This document shows, piece by piece, positions 20,853 through 33,542 of a stretch of 64,000 bases of DNA. Position 1 is the first letter of the stretch; every line of letters starts with the position of its first letter. The notes under the pieces were generated by a model that saw nothing but the letters and a program-made list of their open reading frames with translations, searched no databases and had not been told where the DNA came from. A program made the position numbers and the translations under genes. This DNA comes from Epicoccum nigrum (lineage: Eukaryota > Ascomycota > Dothideomycetes > Pleosporales > Didymellaceae): positions 744,001-808,000 of the forward strand of contig KZ107851.1 of NCBI GenBank assembly GCA_002116315.1. The letters run 5' to 3'.

Positions 20853-22313
20853 TCACTGCAACCCGTCCTCGTCCCAGCTCTCCACCTCGTCCACGGCGCC
20901 CTCCCTCTCCTGCCCGCGCGGCGCAGGCTCGTGGTCTTGCACGTGGACGACGCACTTGCCCTGGACGCTCTGCACGCCCTCCCTCCACGCGGCGTAGTCG
21001 TCTTCCGACGTGATGAGGAAGGCGAGCAGCATCGAGGGGTCCATCTCGCGGATCTGCAGCCGTCGGATGCGGCGCGTGTGGCACGTTGCGACGTCCGCCG
21101 GGGTGTAGGAGGAGGGCGCGTCGCTGGGGGAGGGGACGATGGTGGTCTGGGAGTCGGTGATGGTGGACTCGGAGGCGGTGGAGGCAGTGAGGGGAGAGTC
21201 GGCTTTGGCGGCTGTGTCGTCTTTGGTGAATGAGGGGGTGTGGTAGGGGAGGAGGGGGCGGGTGGTGTGCGGGTCGAGGTAGAAGAAGTTGTTGCCTTGG
21301 GTGCCGATGAAGTAGTGGGATGCTGATGGGCGGCCGCTGTGACGGGGGTGTTAGCTTGTGAGTGCTGGAGCAACCGTCGGCTGCTGCTGCCTGGCTTACC
21401 CTGCGATACCGATGCTCTGCTTCATCTGCAGAGCGGCCTTCAGCGCTTCCCAGTAGACGGGCGTGATCTTGTCGATGCCCAGCCTCGTGCCTACGAGGAT
21501 GAGCGTGGGTTGCCAGTTCCCGTCGTCATCCACAGCGATTTGCTTCAGCTTATCCTCGTAGACGTCTGCACCGTCGCCAGAAACATAGACCTTCAGACCC
21601 GCTTCCCTGCGCTTGTTCGCCAGATCTTGAATGCACCGCGCTGCAGCGGACGGACCAAACCATTCTCCAGGGTACTTGCCGCACACAGCAGCACCGTGTT
21701 CTACAAATCTATGTACAGAGAAGGGTGCGCGTACATCATCTGCAAAGAGCGACAGTATCTCGCAATGTGTCGCATCTACTGTGTGCTCCTGCCATCTCCA
21801 ATCCCGGCCGAGTCTTAGCACTTGCAGCGCATTTGCCAGGATACATTGCCCGCTCCGAATCATGCAGCCAAAACCTGTGTCTGAGGTGAAGCCCGGCGAA
21901 GCCAAGTTCTGCATGCGCACGCGGAAGCTCATGGAAGCTGTTGCCTTGGGGTCCTGGCTCTTCTGTATGGCCGTGAAGCCGGAGCGGTAGGTCATCCATA
22001 TCCGGGACTCGAAGTCATCGAGGAAGGCCGAGGGCCAGCCGCCATACTGAGCGGGGTCTTGTCCGTTGGGTGCTTCTTTACGGTCGGTCTCGTCGACGCT
22101 GGTCCTTATCCAGCTCTCGTCCTCGCCGCGTTCGTTCTGTGGGGTTTCCGTGAAGCGTGTGGTTGGGGGCGTGTCACTAAGCGTCGACCGCAGCGGCGGC
22201 TTGGGGTCGTAGCGTGCGCCGAGCAGCCATATAGGATCTTTGGAGTCGTTGGAGGGGAGAGGATCGTAGAAAGTCCGGACAAGGTTTCGGCCCACGCGCT
22301 CGAAGTCGTTCAT
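20853..22313 (-). CDS. ATG4: Autophagy cysteine protease Atg4
   Basis: Two exons, 21400-22313 (start 22313) and 20853-21336, with a 63-nt intron (465 aa). Atg4 cleaves the C-terminus of Atg8 to expose glycine for lipidation and later releases Atg8 from phosphatidylethanolamine. The peptidase C54 signatures are present: RIWMTYRSGF, then TSDTGFGCMIRSGQ with catalytic Cys150, the KITPVYWEAL block, and the Asp/His pair in LDPHTTRP (D326, H328). The first exon has a disordered stretch (about residues 40-90). The intron falls inside the conserved IAGGRPSASHYF segment, which is restored exactly by splicing. The C-terminal tail is acidic. The gene is divergent with SQS1. Confidence 0.95.
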
Positions 22314-23035
22314 GCTGCAGCGGTGATGGTGCGGCTATTGCAGGCCGCGGTGGTGGAGGATGCGGAGGCGGAGGTGGAGGGCGGGAGTGCGGCGGCCTGG
22401 GGTCTCACATCCAGACTCGATGCTTCAAGCCTCTTCCGTTATGTCGAGTGAGGTGAGTATGCAAGGTAATTAGATGGGACGCAGCAAACGCTGAGCGGCT
22501 GTCAAGGGCAGAGGAGTGCAGCGAGCACCTCCGGGTCACCAACGTCCACTCACACTGGTCGCCCGGGTCAGCTGCGTGCTGCCTGGTTGGTGGGGGAGGG
22601 GCAGCTGTTCGTTCGCCTCACGTCAAACCAGCCGCTGAGCTGCATTGGCTCTACGCACTGCGGTACGAACACTGTAGCTACTGTTTACATGAGCAGCATC
22701 CGCGGCTATCTGTGTTTGCCGGTGCATTCGTCGAGCGCCACAGCCCTGTTTTGCAGTTGCGCTGCGACGCGCTGACATGTGCTTCACTGCGATGCCTTCC
22801 AGTCGCCGTCGCTGACCCGCAGCGAACAGCTTGCGCACGAGCGTCCGCCGAACGTACCGGTACGTACCCATACGTGCCGATTAGATAGCCTAGTGCCGCC
22901 GCCACTGGAAAGTAGTCATCATAGTTAACTGCAGCGGGTACCTGAACATTCGCCGCGCAGGCACACTTCAGACAATCTTTCTGTGCACCTGCACCTGCAC
23001 GCCACCTGCCCACACGCCTGCACAGTACTGTCGCC
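22314..23035. promoter_or_regulatory. Divergent intergenic region ATG4 / SQS1
   Basis: 722 bases; should contain both promoters. I see no TATA box or other element that I can name with confidence, and no gene. Confidence 0.5.
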
Positions 23036-25614
23036 ATGGCGAAAAAGAAGGGCAAGAACAAGAGCAAGGGCTCGGCGAAAAGCACGCCCAAGAACACCCC
23101 AAAGAAGGGAACGCCCCATCGCACGCCTTCTAGGTTCCAGCCATGGCCCCAGGAAGAAGGTACGCTCTTGCACGTTCCTGCTGCACTGCCAGCTTAATTT
23201 GCTGACCACGTGGCAGTCGAGAAGCCCAGGTACTCCCTCGCCGACGAAGCGCGATTTGTCCTCGGTCACCGCAAGAATGCCTTCGAGGCTGGCAAGAAGC
23301 TGCGCAATATGCCTGTGGAGTTCGTCAGTGCCGGCATGCTGGAGGGTACCATCAAGGAGCAGCAAGAGGTGAAAGCGGCTGTACCAGACTCCGGCTCCGA
23401 ATCAGACGATGAGTCTATCGCGCCTTCCACCTCCTCCTCCATGTCGCCACCTGACAATACCCGCGCTATGGCACAGATGGTGATCCGCAGCCCTTCGCCC
23501 GCACTCTCCGAGGCATCGAGTGGCTCCAGCGACGAGGTCATCTTCCAAGGCCGTGGCAACTCTTCCGCGCCCTTGTCCATGACCACGTCAAGGGTCGAGA
23601 GCCCTTTGCCCCAGAAGCAAGTTACCGCGGTCGCAGAGGCAGTGCATAACGCGGTCGATGTGGCAAACGCAAAGGCGGAGGCAGTCGCCGCCCAGGTTGC
23701 TGCATCTGCCTCAGTGCCTGTTGAGGACGTGCAAGTTCAGCCAAACATCAACGTGAGCATTCGTGTCAAAGGTATTATTGCGCACTCTCATGTCTCCCTG
23801 GACCACCTCATTAAACTTAATCAGATTCACTACCTGTCGCCCCCGTCATTGCTCCCGAACCCAACGCCGACGCCAGCACTGATGTTGAGTCGGACACCGA
23901 CCTTGTCACCGATAGTTCGTTCGCTCAACGTCGTGGAAACAAGGCTAGATGGGAGGGCCACACAACAGAATGGCAACACAGGTCAAAGCCTGGTGTTGGC
24001 TGGTTGCCAGTCAAGGATCGTAAGCCCATGGACGCGTTTCTCGCTGATGACGCCAACCCTCGCGATGCAGCTATGGACGACTACATGCAGAACCTTGAGG
24101 AATTTGGTCTGACTGGCGACATGATGGCTGCGTCTGGTTTTGCGCGGCGTGAGATGGACCTGGATGCTGGTAGTCACAACGACTGGGAGTCAGCATCGGG
24201 CAGTCAGGCGGGCGAAGAGGACGATCAGGCCGACAATTGGGACTCGGACATGCTCAAAGACCTCGAGGGCATGAGCACATCATCAGACGTCATGGAAACT
24301 GTGGCTCGAATCCTATCGAAACGCAATCGTAAGAGTGGTGTACAGTACTTGTGCGTTTACGAAGGCTCAGTCGCGGATGACGCTCACTGGCTGCCTGGTG
24401 GCTTTCTTCAGAGCTCTGCTGAGAAGGATCTCATTCAGGCTTTCGAAGAAGCCTACCTGCTGCGTAAGAAGGCGGAGATGGGTGACGACAGCACGAGCGA
24501 TTCGGAGGAAGACAATGACAATGACGATGAAGACGATAGCGATGATAGCGACGAAGGCGACGAAGATGACGAGGACGACGAGTTTGGGGATGATGAAGAG
24601 CTTGACGACGAGACGATTGCTCGAGTCCTACAGAAACAAGAGGAGCTTGGTCTAGGTGCAGACGAGCTCGTGCTGTATGCGGCCGACGATTACTTCGCTA
24701 CATCTTCTCGCGCAGATGATTACATCCCATTCAATGCTAACCGATCGAGCCGCAGGCAGCAGAAGCGTGGTGGTCGTAGAAATCGCGAGCCCAACTTCCC
24801 CTCCGCATCCGCTATGGCGGACGCGCTCGACATGGATCCATACAGCGGCTTTGACATCATGGACACTGACCGCCCGTCGCTCAAACCTAAGAAGAAGGGT
24901 CGACGTGGACAGGTGCCTTTCGAGCTGCTGGACGATTCCGATCTCAACGAGCAGCTACAGAACGCTTGGGAGAACGATCGCGACAAGAAGCGATTGAAGA
25001 AGGCCGAGCGTGAAGAGCTGCGAAAGCAGGGTCTTCTTGGCAGGAAGGGCAAGGCACCTAACCTCAAAGTCAAGTACCAAGACGGCATGATGATGGAAGA
25101 TGTAGTTGAGGAGATGCGCGAGTTCTTGGTGGGCGACATGCAGACGCTTGCGCTACCTCCGATGGACGCCCATCGTCGTGCGACTATCCACCAAGCTGCG
25201 GATCACTTCAAGCTCACATCGCGGTCCCGCGGAGATGGCTTTGATCGATTCACCGTCCTGACAAAGACCTCACGGACCCGTACATATACAGATGGCGAGT
25301 TCGATCGGGCAATGCTCCACAAGGGCTTGGTCCATCGTCTATCCGGTCCCACCTTCTCGCAAAAGGGCGACCGTCCTAAGAAGAAGTCCGCTACAGTGCG
25401 CTTCGGAGGTGCGCGTGGCAAGCCCCAGACTGGATATCGCGACGGCGAGACGGTCGGTGCGAATGCTCCTGAGATTGGTCCTGAGAACAAGGGTCATGCT
25501 TTGCTGGCCAAGATGGGCTGGTCGAAGGGTATGGCACTTGGTGCTGTGGACAACAAGGGAATCCTGCAGCCGATTCCGCACACGGTAAAGATGACAAAGG
25601 CGGGCTTACAGTGA
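23036..25614 (+). CDS. SQS1: R3H and G-patch protein Sqs1 (splicing/ribosome biogenesis cofactor)
   Basis: Three exons: 23036-23159, 23217-23771 and 23825-25614 (822 aa); introns 57 and 53 nt, the second with a weaker GTATTA donor. The N-terminus is Lys/Pro-rich (MAKKKGKNKSKGSAKSTPKN). An acidic Asp/Glu run covers about residues 445-492, basic KKK segments follow, then an R3H domain (about 655-712, LPPMDAHRRATIHQAADHFK) and a G-patch close to the C-terminus (about 778-815, GHALLAKMGWSKGMALG). This order matches yeast Sqs1/Pfa1, which activates the DEAH helicase Prp43 in splicing and pre-rRNA processing. Both RNA-related domains look complete, and the protein is nuclear/nucleolar by family. 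Confidence 0.93.
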
Positions 25615-27281
25615 GCTGCGGGTAGCCGTCTGTTTCATTCTATGTCTCTATAGACATGTGTAGCTATAGCGCTTGCTACTCTGCATGTGGGTGGTGTTTT
25701 TTTGTATCATCATTGGAGTCGCATGGCGCAGGTACGGGTTACTGACAGCGGCTCATGGTAGCCTCATGTATGTCAGGCATAGTACGGCGTTCTTAGATGT
25801 GGTTCCGCTCAGCATATGCAGTGGCGGTCATTATTGTGTCCTCGCGATAGCTGCGAGTACGTTCGGCGCCGGGCATTAGACTGTGCCTTGAGCGATGAAT
25901 ACGGAATGTGATACCCTTGTCAGTGTTGCTTGCTTGCGTTTACTCTTCGGTCTCCTGTGATGATGCTCTGAACTCGGCTTTGAAGAGCCAGCCACGACAC
26001 CCTCTGGACGCACGATAGACTGCACAAACGTTGGCAGATACTGACCAGATCCTCGTGGTATCTTAACTGAGCTCTGTTATACACGAGTATATGATTTTAT
26101 TTTGATTATTCCTGTAGTTCGGTCGGAATTAATTTTTGAGGTGACTACACTGACCGCAAGATGCAACAATACCCAAGCTACGACAAGTCACGTCCAAGGC
26201 GACTCGATATGAGCACCTACAGCAAATGAACACCGGACTCTCGGATATGCATTAGAAACCACCGGGAATGAGTATAGATAGACATATAACCAGTGATTAA
26301 TTCGCAAGACAGTTGGGCGTGCATCCGTAATTGAACCACAGTGGTCGAAATTGCCGAACAGAAGCCGACTGCCACCAGCGGACCTTGGAGCACGACATGC
26401 CCTCATCAAATAACGTGCCAACATCGTCGCATATACTTAAGGCAACGCAGGTCGCGTGTCTACATGAGATGATCTCATACTTCTGTGTTTTCGCCGCCAT
26501 ATCAAATAACGCCTCGCCCTGCCCGTCATGTTAACAATCGTCATTGCGACATCTCAACTCGATGAACATGGATACGAAGGCACCATCGTGTCTGTCAACA
26601 CAAAAGAACCCAACTTGAACCGCTCTAGATCAGTATAAGCACGTCACTTCTACCACGTTATCGGAAGCATCCGCCTGTCTTCCACCGGAAGGATGACACA
26701 TGTAAGAAGGGCAAAAGCATTGCTTCACGTTACAAGGCGGGACGACGACCGCAATTACACTGGATGCGGTTTCAGCGAATGAGACATTTCCAAGTCAAAA
26801 ACCCGCCTGATCGCCAGACGTTGACGCGAGTCTATGTGCGGCAAGAGAGGAGCCGATCGGGGATGATGAACTGATTTGTTTCATGCAAAACCACCAAGCG
26901 ACCAAAGGCAGTGGGTTCTGTTTGGCTCACATCAAACAAACCGCACCAGACGGTTGGTTGTCAAAGCCTTTGCTATCGCCAATCAATCTGCATCTGAAAC
27001 TGGGGTTCGCTAATTGAGATCCACATCAGGATGCCCCATCTACGAATACTTCTGCGTAACCTACAAGGGTACACGTAGGACAGACGTAGACATGTACACG
27101 CGGTCACTCAGATCGAGAGGGCTCAGGGAGGATATGGTGTACATCAGGAGAGGCGTCCTTATCACGATCATCGGGCTTTAGTACAACTTCCTGCACCGCA
27201 ACAGCACCATTTTTGATGCTCACTTCATATCCAAATTACTAGGAATTTATTGCACAGTAGTTCAAAGTTAAAATCATCACC
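25615..27281. other. Gene-free interval
   Basis: About 1.7 kb with no supported gene. It separates the housekeeping block on the left from the accessory-looking block on the right. Short frames here have no recognisable motif or splice pattern. Confidence 0.55.
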
Positions 27282-28271
27282 ATGGCGAACCAACCATACA
27301 CCCCCAAGCCTGTTACCGACATCTTCACAGCGGACACAGACATCGACCGCAGACAATGCAAGCGAGTGGTTCCCATGCGAGTTCTGGCACTCGGACTTGG
27401 GAGGACAGGGACCGCATGTGAGTGCTAGAGATTCAAGATAATATGCTCTTTAGCTAACTTGCACAAGCTCTTCGTTCTGCCCTACAGGAGCTCGGATACA
27501 CCGATACATACCATATGATGTCTGCTAGTGTAGAGAACCCACCAGACTGCCTCATGTGGCAAGACGCCTTTGCAGCCAAGTTCGATGGAGAAGGTGAATT
27601 TGGGAGAGAACAATGGGATCAGCTACTGGGACACTGCCAAGCCGTCTGTGACTGGCCAGCTGTTGCGTTTGCGAAAGAGCTCATCGAAGCGTACCCTGAT
27701 GCGAAAGTCCTGATCACGACAAGAGATGTCGACTCGTGGCACGCGTATGTTTTTACCTTCCAAGCCTCCATATCACCACTGACATTCGACCAGATCAACA
27801 CTCAAAACAGTAGACTGGCGGGCCAACGACCTCGAGCTACAATTCGTTGCACAATGGGATTGGGGCGCAGGCCTCTACCAGCCAATGCTACGCAAATTTT
27901 GGACCACGTTCTTCAAGGGCGACTTCAACAAGTACGGCAAGCAAGTCTTTAACGACTACCATGCAGAGCTGCGCGCACTCGTGCCACCAGAGAACCTGCT
28001 CGAGTACAAAATGGGCCAAGGGTGGGAGCCGCTATGCGAGTTCCTCGAGGTGCCTGTTCCCAAGGGCAAGAAGTTTCCGCATGTGAACGATACGGACGGC
28101 TTCGTTGACCGGTGCAAGGCGAGGAACAGGGCACAGATGTGCAATGTCCTGTTCCGTGGGTTCGTTATGGGCGGTGGGCTGATTGCAGCGGTACTGAGTG
28201 CGAGCGCGACTATGCACAGGTTCGGTCTCGGAGGAAAGTTGCCATCGCTATCAGGCTTGTTGCGCGCTTGA
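27282..28271 (+). CDS. P-loop sulfotransferase-like protein (Sulfotransf_4 type)
   Basis: Three exons: 27282-27417, 27468-27744 and 27794-28271 (296 aa); introns 50 and 49 nt with CTAAC and CTGAC branch sites. The N-terminal ALGLGRTGTASLRSAL (about residues 35-50, formed across the first junction) is the phosphosulfate-binding loop of this fungal family. AYPDAKVLITTRDVDSWHA is the second conserved block. These proteins are often mis-named NAD-dependent epimerases. A hydrophobic segment (FVMGGGLIAAVLSAS) near the C-terminus suggests a membrane anchor. The family is expected to use PAPS; substrates are unknown for most fungal members. It lies beside an ASST-type gene on the same strand. Confidence 0.85.
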
Positions 28272-28977
28272 TATACTGCTGTTTTCTGGAGTCGCTGGAG
28301 TCGAGATGCCTTTCGGATTTGTCTTCCACTGTATACCTATATCCCTTGAGCGAATTACAGCTTCTTATTCAACCATAGATTAAGTTTTGAGCCATATTGA
28401 TCATGCTCGTTAGCGAGGAAGTTCTTTGGAACACGTTGGTTCACGCGCGTTGCCGTCCTCGCAGACTTGATGATGTTGAGACCCGCTTTTCTGTCCAGCC
28501 ACAAAGTGCGCGAAACGACGCGTCTCGCGGCACTGAGGACATCACAATCTCCAACACCATCCCAGAGACATCGAAGCGTTGCTTTGTGTTAATTGACCTC
28601 CGAAGAGAAATCGAGTGATAAGCTGATGACGACGTAACGATAGGTATCCTGGAGTCGTGCCTGCACATCACCATGTTGGGAAGTGCCTTGAAACGTTCCG
28701 CGCAGATCAGCATTGTCACAAGAGTCATGAAACGTCTCCACGGTACGCGCAAGCCTTCCTTCAACGTCGGCACTGACGACGAAACTTGACATGCCGTCAT
28801 GCTCAATGCTCTGAAAGGTAGACGCGTTCTAGAAGATATGGATGCGGTCTTGCGAGCAGGGTTCATGCATCGAATGCTTCAAATGTATCAGTATAGCATC
28901 TGAACTGGGATTTGATCTGAAGGTTTCCCTTACCGTTCTGTTCAAGTCTTGCTTCCTCTGTCCCTGTTTGAGTAGCG
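28272..28977. other. Intergenic between sulfotransferase-like and ASST-like genes
   Basis: About 700 bases. A 141-codon minus-strand frame (28441-28866) lacks recognisable motifs and I do not call it a gene. Confidence 0.5.
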
Positions 28978-30946
28978 ATGGCCTTGTCTGGTCGCCTTTC
29001 GAGCCTTTGTGTGGCGCTGCTCGTTCTTCTAGGCCCGACGCAGGCCGATTTAGACAACACAACTTCACCAACATCGATATTTCATTCGGTAAGCCACAAT
29101 TTCTTTTGTTACAGTACCAGTCTGATGTCACTACTAGCGACCGGATCTCCATGCTCCGATCATCAGCTTCGATATCCTCAAACCAGAGCATCTAGCCCCA
29201 GGCTACATCTTTCTGGCACCATATCGGAACACAGACCCTGGACCGTACATCTACGACAATGATGGTCAGCTTGTTTGGTCCAGCGCAGGTACCCTTGGTG
29301 GATCCACGGCACACAACCCGCACGTTTGCGAGTACCAGGGCGCAGACCACATCTGCTTCTTCCAAGGTCATCAGCATCACGGGTGGGCGCGCGGCCATGG
29401 CATCATCATGAACAAGAACTACCGCATCGTAAGGACGGTGGAGGCTGTCGGCTCTGCAACGCAGATGGATATGCATGAATTTCGCCTTATTGATGGCGGC
29501 AAGCGGGCATTAGTGACGATCTATCAGCCTCGACAGTACGACCTAGGTGCTTTCGGTGTCGGTCCTGGCGTTGGCTGGATACATGACAGTGTATTCCAAG
29601 AGATCGACGTGGAGACAGGAGAGCTGCTCTTTGAGTGGCGTGCGCTGGACCACATAGCACCCAGCTTCTCCTACACATGCATCGATTGCACTGACACAAG
29701 CGGAGACGGCATGACGAGAGACACCCCGTGGGACTTCTTTCACATCAACTCGATCGACAAGAATGCAGAAGGCGATTACCTGATCTCTGCTCGACATGTG
29801 GGTGCTGTCTACAAGATCTCTGGAGTGACTGGCCACATAATCTGGCAGCTCAACGGCGCGAATCCATCTTTCAAGAACGTCAACTTGCACTTCTCGAGTC
29901 AGCATCACGCTCTCTTCTTCAAGGAGAATACGACACATACTATAATCACCTTGTTCGACAATGCAAGCAACACATTCAACATCACTAATAAAGAGTCTCG
30001 TGGTATGCTCATTGGGATCAACCATGTCGAACGTACAGCAAGCAAGATTCACGAGTGGCGAGCGCCAGATGAGGGAGGGTTATTATCTGGCTCGCAAGGC
30101 AACATGCAAATCCTGCCCAAGAATAACGTCTTCATTGGCTGGGGTGAGCATGCTTACTTCTCTGAGCATTTGCCTACCGGAGAAGCTGTGATGTACGGCA
30201 AGGTCGCTCAGCGTGCAAGCGATGTAATGATGTATCGCTGCAACAAGTATGTCTGGAAAGGCGAGCCTTTGACCGCTCCAAGCCTGTGGGCCTATTCTCG
30301 TACTGGATTCTTGAATTCCAATATGGTATTCTACGTAAGTTGGAACGGAGCGACAGAAGTCCGTTACTGGAACTTTTACACTGCATACTCATCAACTGGG
30401 CCATGGGAGCGTACGGTGACTGTCAATAAAACTGGCTTCGAAACCGAGTACGCAGTCAACGGCTCGAAGGGCTGGGCGTATGCGGAGGCACTCGATGCTG
30501 ATCGGAAGCCGCTGAAGCGTGGAAGATCCAGCATCGTCAAGACCTTCGTACCTTCAGACTTGATTGCGTCAAGTTGCAACGAGCGTGGATGCGACAATGT
30601 CATGCCCCTTGACGATGACGAGTCGTTTAACAAGACAGTGCCAGAGGTCGACGACCGTGGCAACAGCTACACGAAGGGCCTTGGTGTAAACACGGTCTAC
30701 TACTACCCGCCCCTTCAGTATACTGTCAAGGGTTGGTCGCTGTCAACTTGGTCGATACCAGCAGTTCTCTTTCTTCTCACAGCAGGCGGCCTCGTTTTCA
30801 TACTGGGAAAGAGGCGACTGGCTAGACTCGGCGCTTTAGGGCAAAATCGTCTCTCATCATTCTTGCCGGGGGTTTGGGTTTGGGGTGGTGCAGCCGGGGG
30901 CTCTGAGGTCGAGTACCACAAGCTGGAAACTACAGACAGCACATGA
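28978..30946 (+). CDS. Arylsulfotransferase-like (ASST family) membrane protein
   Basis: Two exons, 28978-29088 and 29138-30946 (639 aa), with a 49-nt intron ending CTACTAG. Splicing restores SRPDLHAPIISFDILKPE then APGYIFLAPY, the typical start of fungal ASST (Arylsulfotran_2) domains. Residues 1-22 form a signal peptide (LSSLCVALLVLLGPTQA). The lumenal/extracellular region is a predicted beta-propeller with WDFFHINSIDKNAEGDYLIS and GHIIWQLNGA blocks and several N-glycosylation sites (NTT, NAS, NIT, NKT). A single C-terminal membrane helix (SIPAVLFLLTAGGLVFIL) is followed by a short basic tail. Bacterial ASSTs move sulfate between phenols without PAPS; activity of fungal members is unproven. 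It is a close neighbour of a P-loop sulfotransferase-like gene. Confidence 0.87.
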
Positions 30947-31507
30947 AAGTGGGCTGAGACTTACAATTCAATCGTATAATTTTCTTCTGACGGATCTTGC
31001 AACAACGACACAGCACTCGATATACAACTTGTAAACTGGAAACGCGCACCGCATATTGCATATCGCGGCGTAGGTTGAAGCCGGCGTCTCAAACCTCACC
31101 ATTGGCCAGATAAGCACCCAGAAGCGTGAACCCCAGATTCGAGAACCATTCGAGATACCGACGCGCGACGGACCGAACGCGACGCGTATGCTGGACCATT
31201 CCAATACTTATTTTCGTCGATCAAACGCGGTCAATGGGCAGTGATGGGTTTCAGGTAGTCTCCACCTGCCTGAACATCAGAACGCCGCCCCACACAGATG
31301 ACGCAGCCGCGTCTGCCAGCCAGTTGAGTCTGCAACACGCGCAACCCGGGGTACCGCTGATGTGGAGTGATGTGCGAAAGGCTTGTCTATCCACGTCTTC
31401 TTGTATTTCTCTTCTCACTCGCCCCATTTCTCATTAAGCTTCGTCGACTGCCGTCTTTTCCGAGCATATACAATCCTTTGCCCCAATCTTTCTCCAATTG
31501 TTTCGAT
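30947..31507. other. Intergenic
   Basis: About 560 bases with no supported gene; it should hold the ASST-like 3' UTR and the promoter of the small downstream frame and/or the MFS gene. Confidence 0.5.
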
Positions 31508-31741
31508 ATGTCTTCTGAACGTTTTGACAGATTTGTCTCATACATACCCTATATGGTAGCCTTTGCACTTGTTTGTTTATATTTTATATTCGTCCTGCCA
31601 AGAATACAGGACTACGTTGTTGTTGCATCAGGCTACATCACTGCTGCGCAGAAAGTAGCTCACGCACAAGAGTTTCCTAGAGGCTGCTCGCCAGTAACAC
31701 GATACAATCGACCAGTGTTTGAGATCTATGGTCTATACTGA
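31508..31741 (+). CDS. Possible small membrane protein (hypothetical)
   Basis: An intron-less frame of 77 aa starting MSSERFDRFVSYIPYM, with one hydrophobic helix (PYMVAFALVCLYFIFVL) and a polar tail ending FEIYGLY. The frame stays open upstream to 31367, but the ATG at 31508 puts the helix at a sensible place. It ends 73 bases before the MFS start codon, so it could instead be an upstream frame in a long MFS leader. No family is recognised. Confidence 0.38.
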   Translation: MSSERFDRFVSYIPYMVAFALVCLYFIFVLPRIQDYVVVASGYITAAQKVAHAQEFPRGCSPVTRYNRPVFEIYGLY

Positions 31742-31814
31742 AGGTTGAGCGCTATCGTTGCAGGAAACACCTTCCTGCACATATCAATTTCCACCAAATA
31801 AGAGATCAGTGACG

Positions 31815-33542
31815 ATGATTCTAAACAACTTCACCATTCGGCAGACAAGCACCTCGGCAGATGTAGATATCGGTACGCGCAGGTCGCTTCACCAATACCA
31901 AGATGCATCACACTTGATCTCAACTTCGCCTCGCCAGCCTACGACACCAACTATCTTGGTAACAGAGCCACAAGGTCACACTTACGACATGGAGAGTCCG
32001 AGTGAGAAGAACATCGAGGACGTCAAGCCGACATGGGCCAACATGCCCAACAAACGAGCCCTGGCTATTCTGGCCCTTTCACGACTCGTCGACTTCTGGC
32101 AAATGGCCTCGCTCCAGTCTTACATGGTGGAGCAACTTCGCTCCTTCGATATCGGCATCCCTGATGCTTCCCTCTCATATCAAGCAGGCGTCTTGCAAGG
32201 GTCTTTCACATTTGCACAGATCGTCACGTCTATCCTTTGGGGTCGTGCGGCAGACTCTCCACTCATCGGCAGAAAAAAGGTGCTCCTTATTGGACTACTG
32301 GGAACTGCCGTTAGCTGCATCGGCGTAGCTTTCAGTCAAAGCTTTGTCGAGATGGTGACATGGAGAGTGCTTGGTGGCGCTGTCAATGGAACTGTAGGCG
32401 CCGCAAGGACTATGGTCGCTGAGAGCGTTGATAAGAAGTGGCACTCTAGGGCATTTCTCTTGTTGCCTGTGGCCTTCAACGTCGCCAATATACTCGGTCC
32501 GGTGGTTGGGGGCGCACTTGTCCATCCTGTGTCGAACCATCACCATGTCTTCAGCGTCACGCATGCATTGGGTCTTCTAGAGGCCTACCCATACGCATTG
32601 CCCAGTCTTTTGTGCACCGCTCTGCTCTCGGTGGAAGCCGGACTGGTAGCTACCTTTCTCAACGAGACACTGGCTACGAAACGGCACGATCTTTCGTTCA
32701 TGGATCAGCTGACAGACATGTATCGAGACATCGTTATGGTCCTGTGTGGCCGCCAGGACGAACACTCCCACAGCATATCCGAGAAGCGCAGTACACAATC
32801 AGTCCAATTGCCCTTCTCGAAGATCTGGACACCCAACGTCCTATGGACACTGCTAAGCGTAGCGATTTTCGATCTCCACATGGGCGCTTTCTCCGGTCTC
32901 TGGATAATCTTCCTCTCCACACCCCGCGCCACCCCAGCCAACGCCCCCAACTCCACCACCACCCACTTCACAGGGGGCCTATCCTTCTCGCCCTCTCTCC
33001 TGGGCTCCTCCCTCGCCATCCTAGGCATCGTCGGCCTCACGCTGCAAATTCTGCTCTACCCCTGGGCGAACGCGCGCTTCGGACTGATGCGCTGCTTCCG
33101 CTACTCGCTCACCCTCTTCCCCCTGGCATACTTCCTCGCGCCCTACCTCGCCCTGCTTCCCTCCGCCACGGCGCCACCGCAACCCGCATCCGGCGCCCTG
33201 GTCTGGCTCGGCATCTCGCTGGTCCTGACGCTGCAGGTTTCCGCGCGCACGTTCGCGCTGCCCGCGTCGATCATCTTGGTCAACAACGCCAGTCCGCATC
33301 CTAGCGTGCTGGGCACTATCCATGGCGTCGGGCAGAGCGTCAGCTCGGCGATGCGGACGCTCGGGCCCGTGGCGGGAGGGTATTGGTTTGGGCTTGGGTT
33401 GAAAGGGGGCATGGTGGGCTTGGGGTGGTGGGCTGTTGCGGGTATAAGTGCGTGTGGGTGTGTTGCGAGTCTGTGGGTTAAGAATGGGTCCGGGTATGAA
33501 GTCGTACTTCCAGCAGACGACGATTGTGAAAGTGGCCGTTGA
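31815..33542 (+). CDS. MFS transporter (drug/metal or metabolite exporter type)
   Basis: Single exon, 575 aa, starting at the ATG at 31815 (upstream the frame is open only from non-ATG codons). After a polar N-terminus of about 70 residues, MFS helices follow, with motif A GRAADSPLIGRKKVLLIG after helix 2 and RVLGGAVNGTVGAARTMVAE around helix 4. A cytoplasmic loop rich in His/Ser/Glu (RQDEHSHSISEKRS) separates the two halves. Codon use shifts to strongly C-rich in the second half. The layout resembles fungal YCR023C/ZIFL-type transporters. Substrate is unknown. It is convergent with the monooxygenase gene (388 bases apart), consistent with an export role in a small metabolic neighbourhood. 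Confidence 0.87.
   Translation: MILNNFTIRQTSTSADVDIGTRRSLHQYQDASHLISTSPRQPTTPTILVTEPQGHTYDMESPSEKNIEDVKPTWANMPNKRALAILALSRLVDFWQMASLQSYMVEQLRSFDIGIPDASLSYQAGVLQGSFTFAQIVTSILWGRAADSPLIGRKKVLLIGLLGTAVSCIGVAFSQSFVEMVTWRVLGGAVNGTVGAARTMVAESVDKKWHSRAFLLLPVAFNVANILGPVVGGALVHPVSNHHHVFSVTHALGLLEAYPYALPSLLCTALLSVEAGLVATFLNETLATKRHDLSFMDQLTDMYRDIVMVLCGRQDEHSHSISEKRSTQSVQLPFSKIWTPNVLWTLLSVAIFDLHMGAFSGLWIIFLSTPRATPANAPNSTTTHFTGGLSFSPSLLGSSLAILGIVGLTLQILLYPWANARFGLMRCFRYSLTLFPLAYFLAPYLALLPSATAPPQPASGALVWLGISLVLTLQVSARTFALPASIILVNNASPHPSVLGTIHGVGQSVSSAMRTLGPVAGGYWFGLGLKGGMVGLGWWAVAGISACGCVASLWVKNGSGYEVVLPADDDCESGR

Noticed and set aside
28441..28866. 141-codon minus-strand frame
   Set aside because: It has no motif, no splice context and Ser/Arg-rich random-like composition; kept only as an intergenic note.
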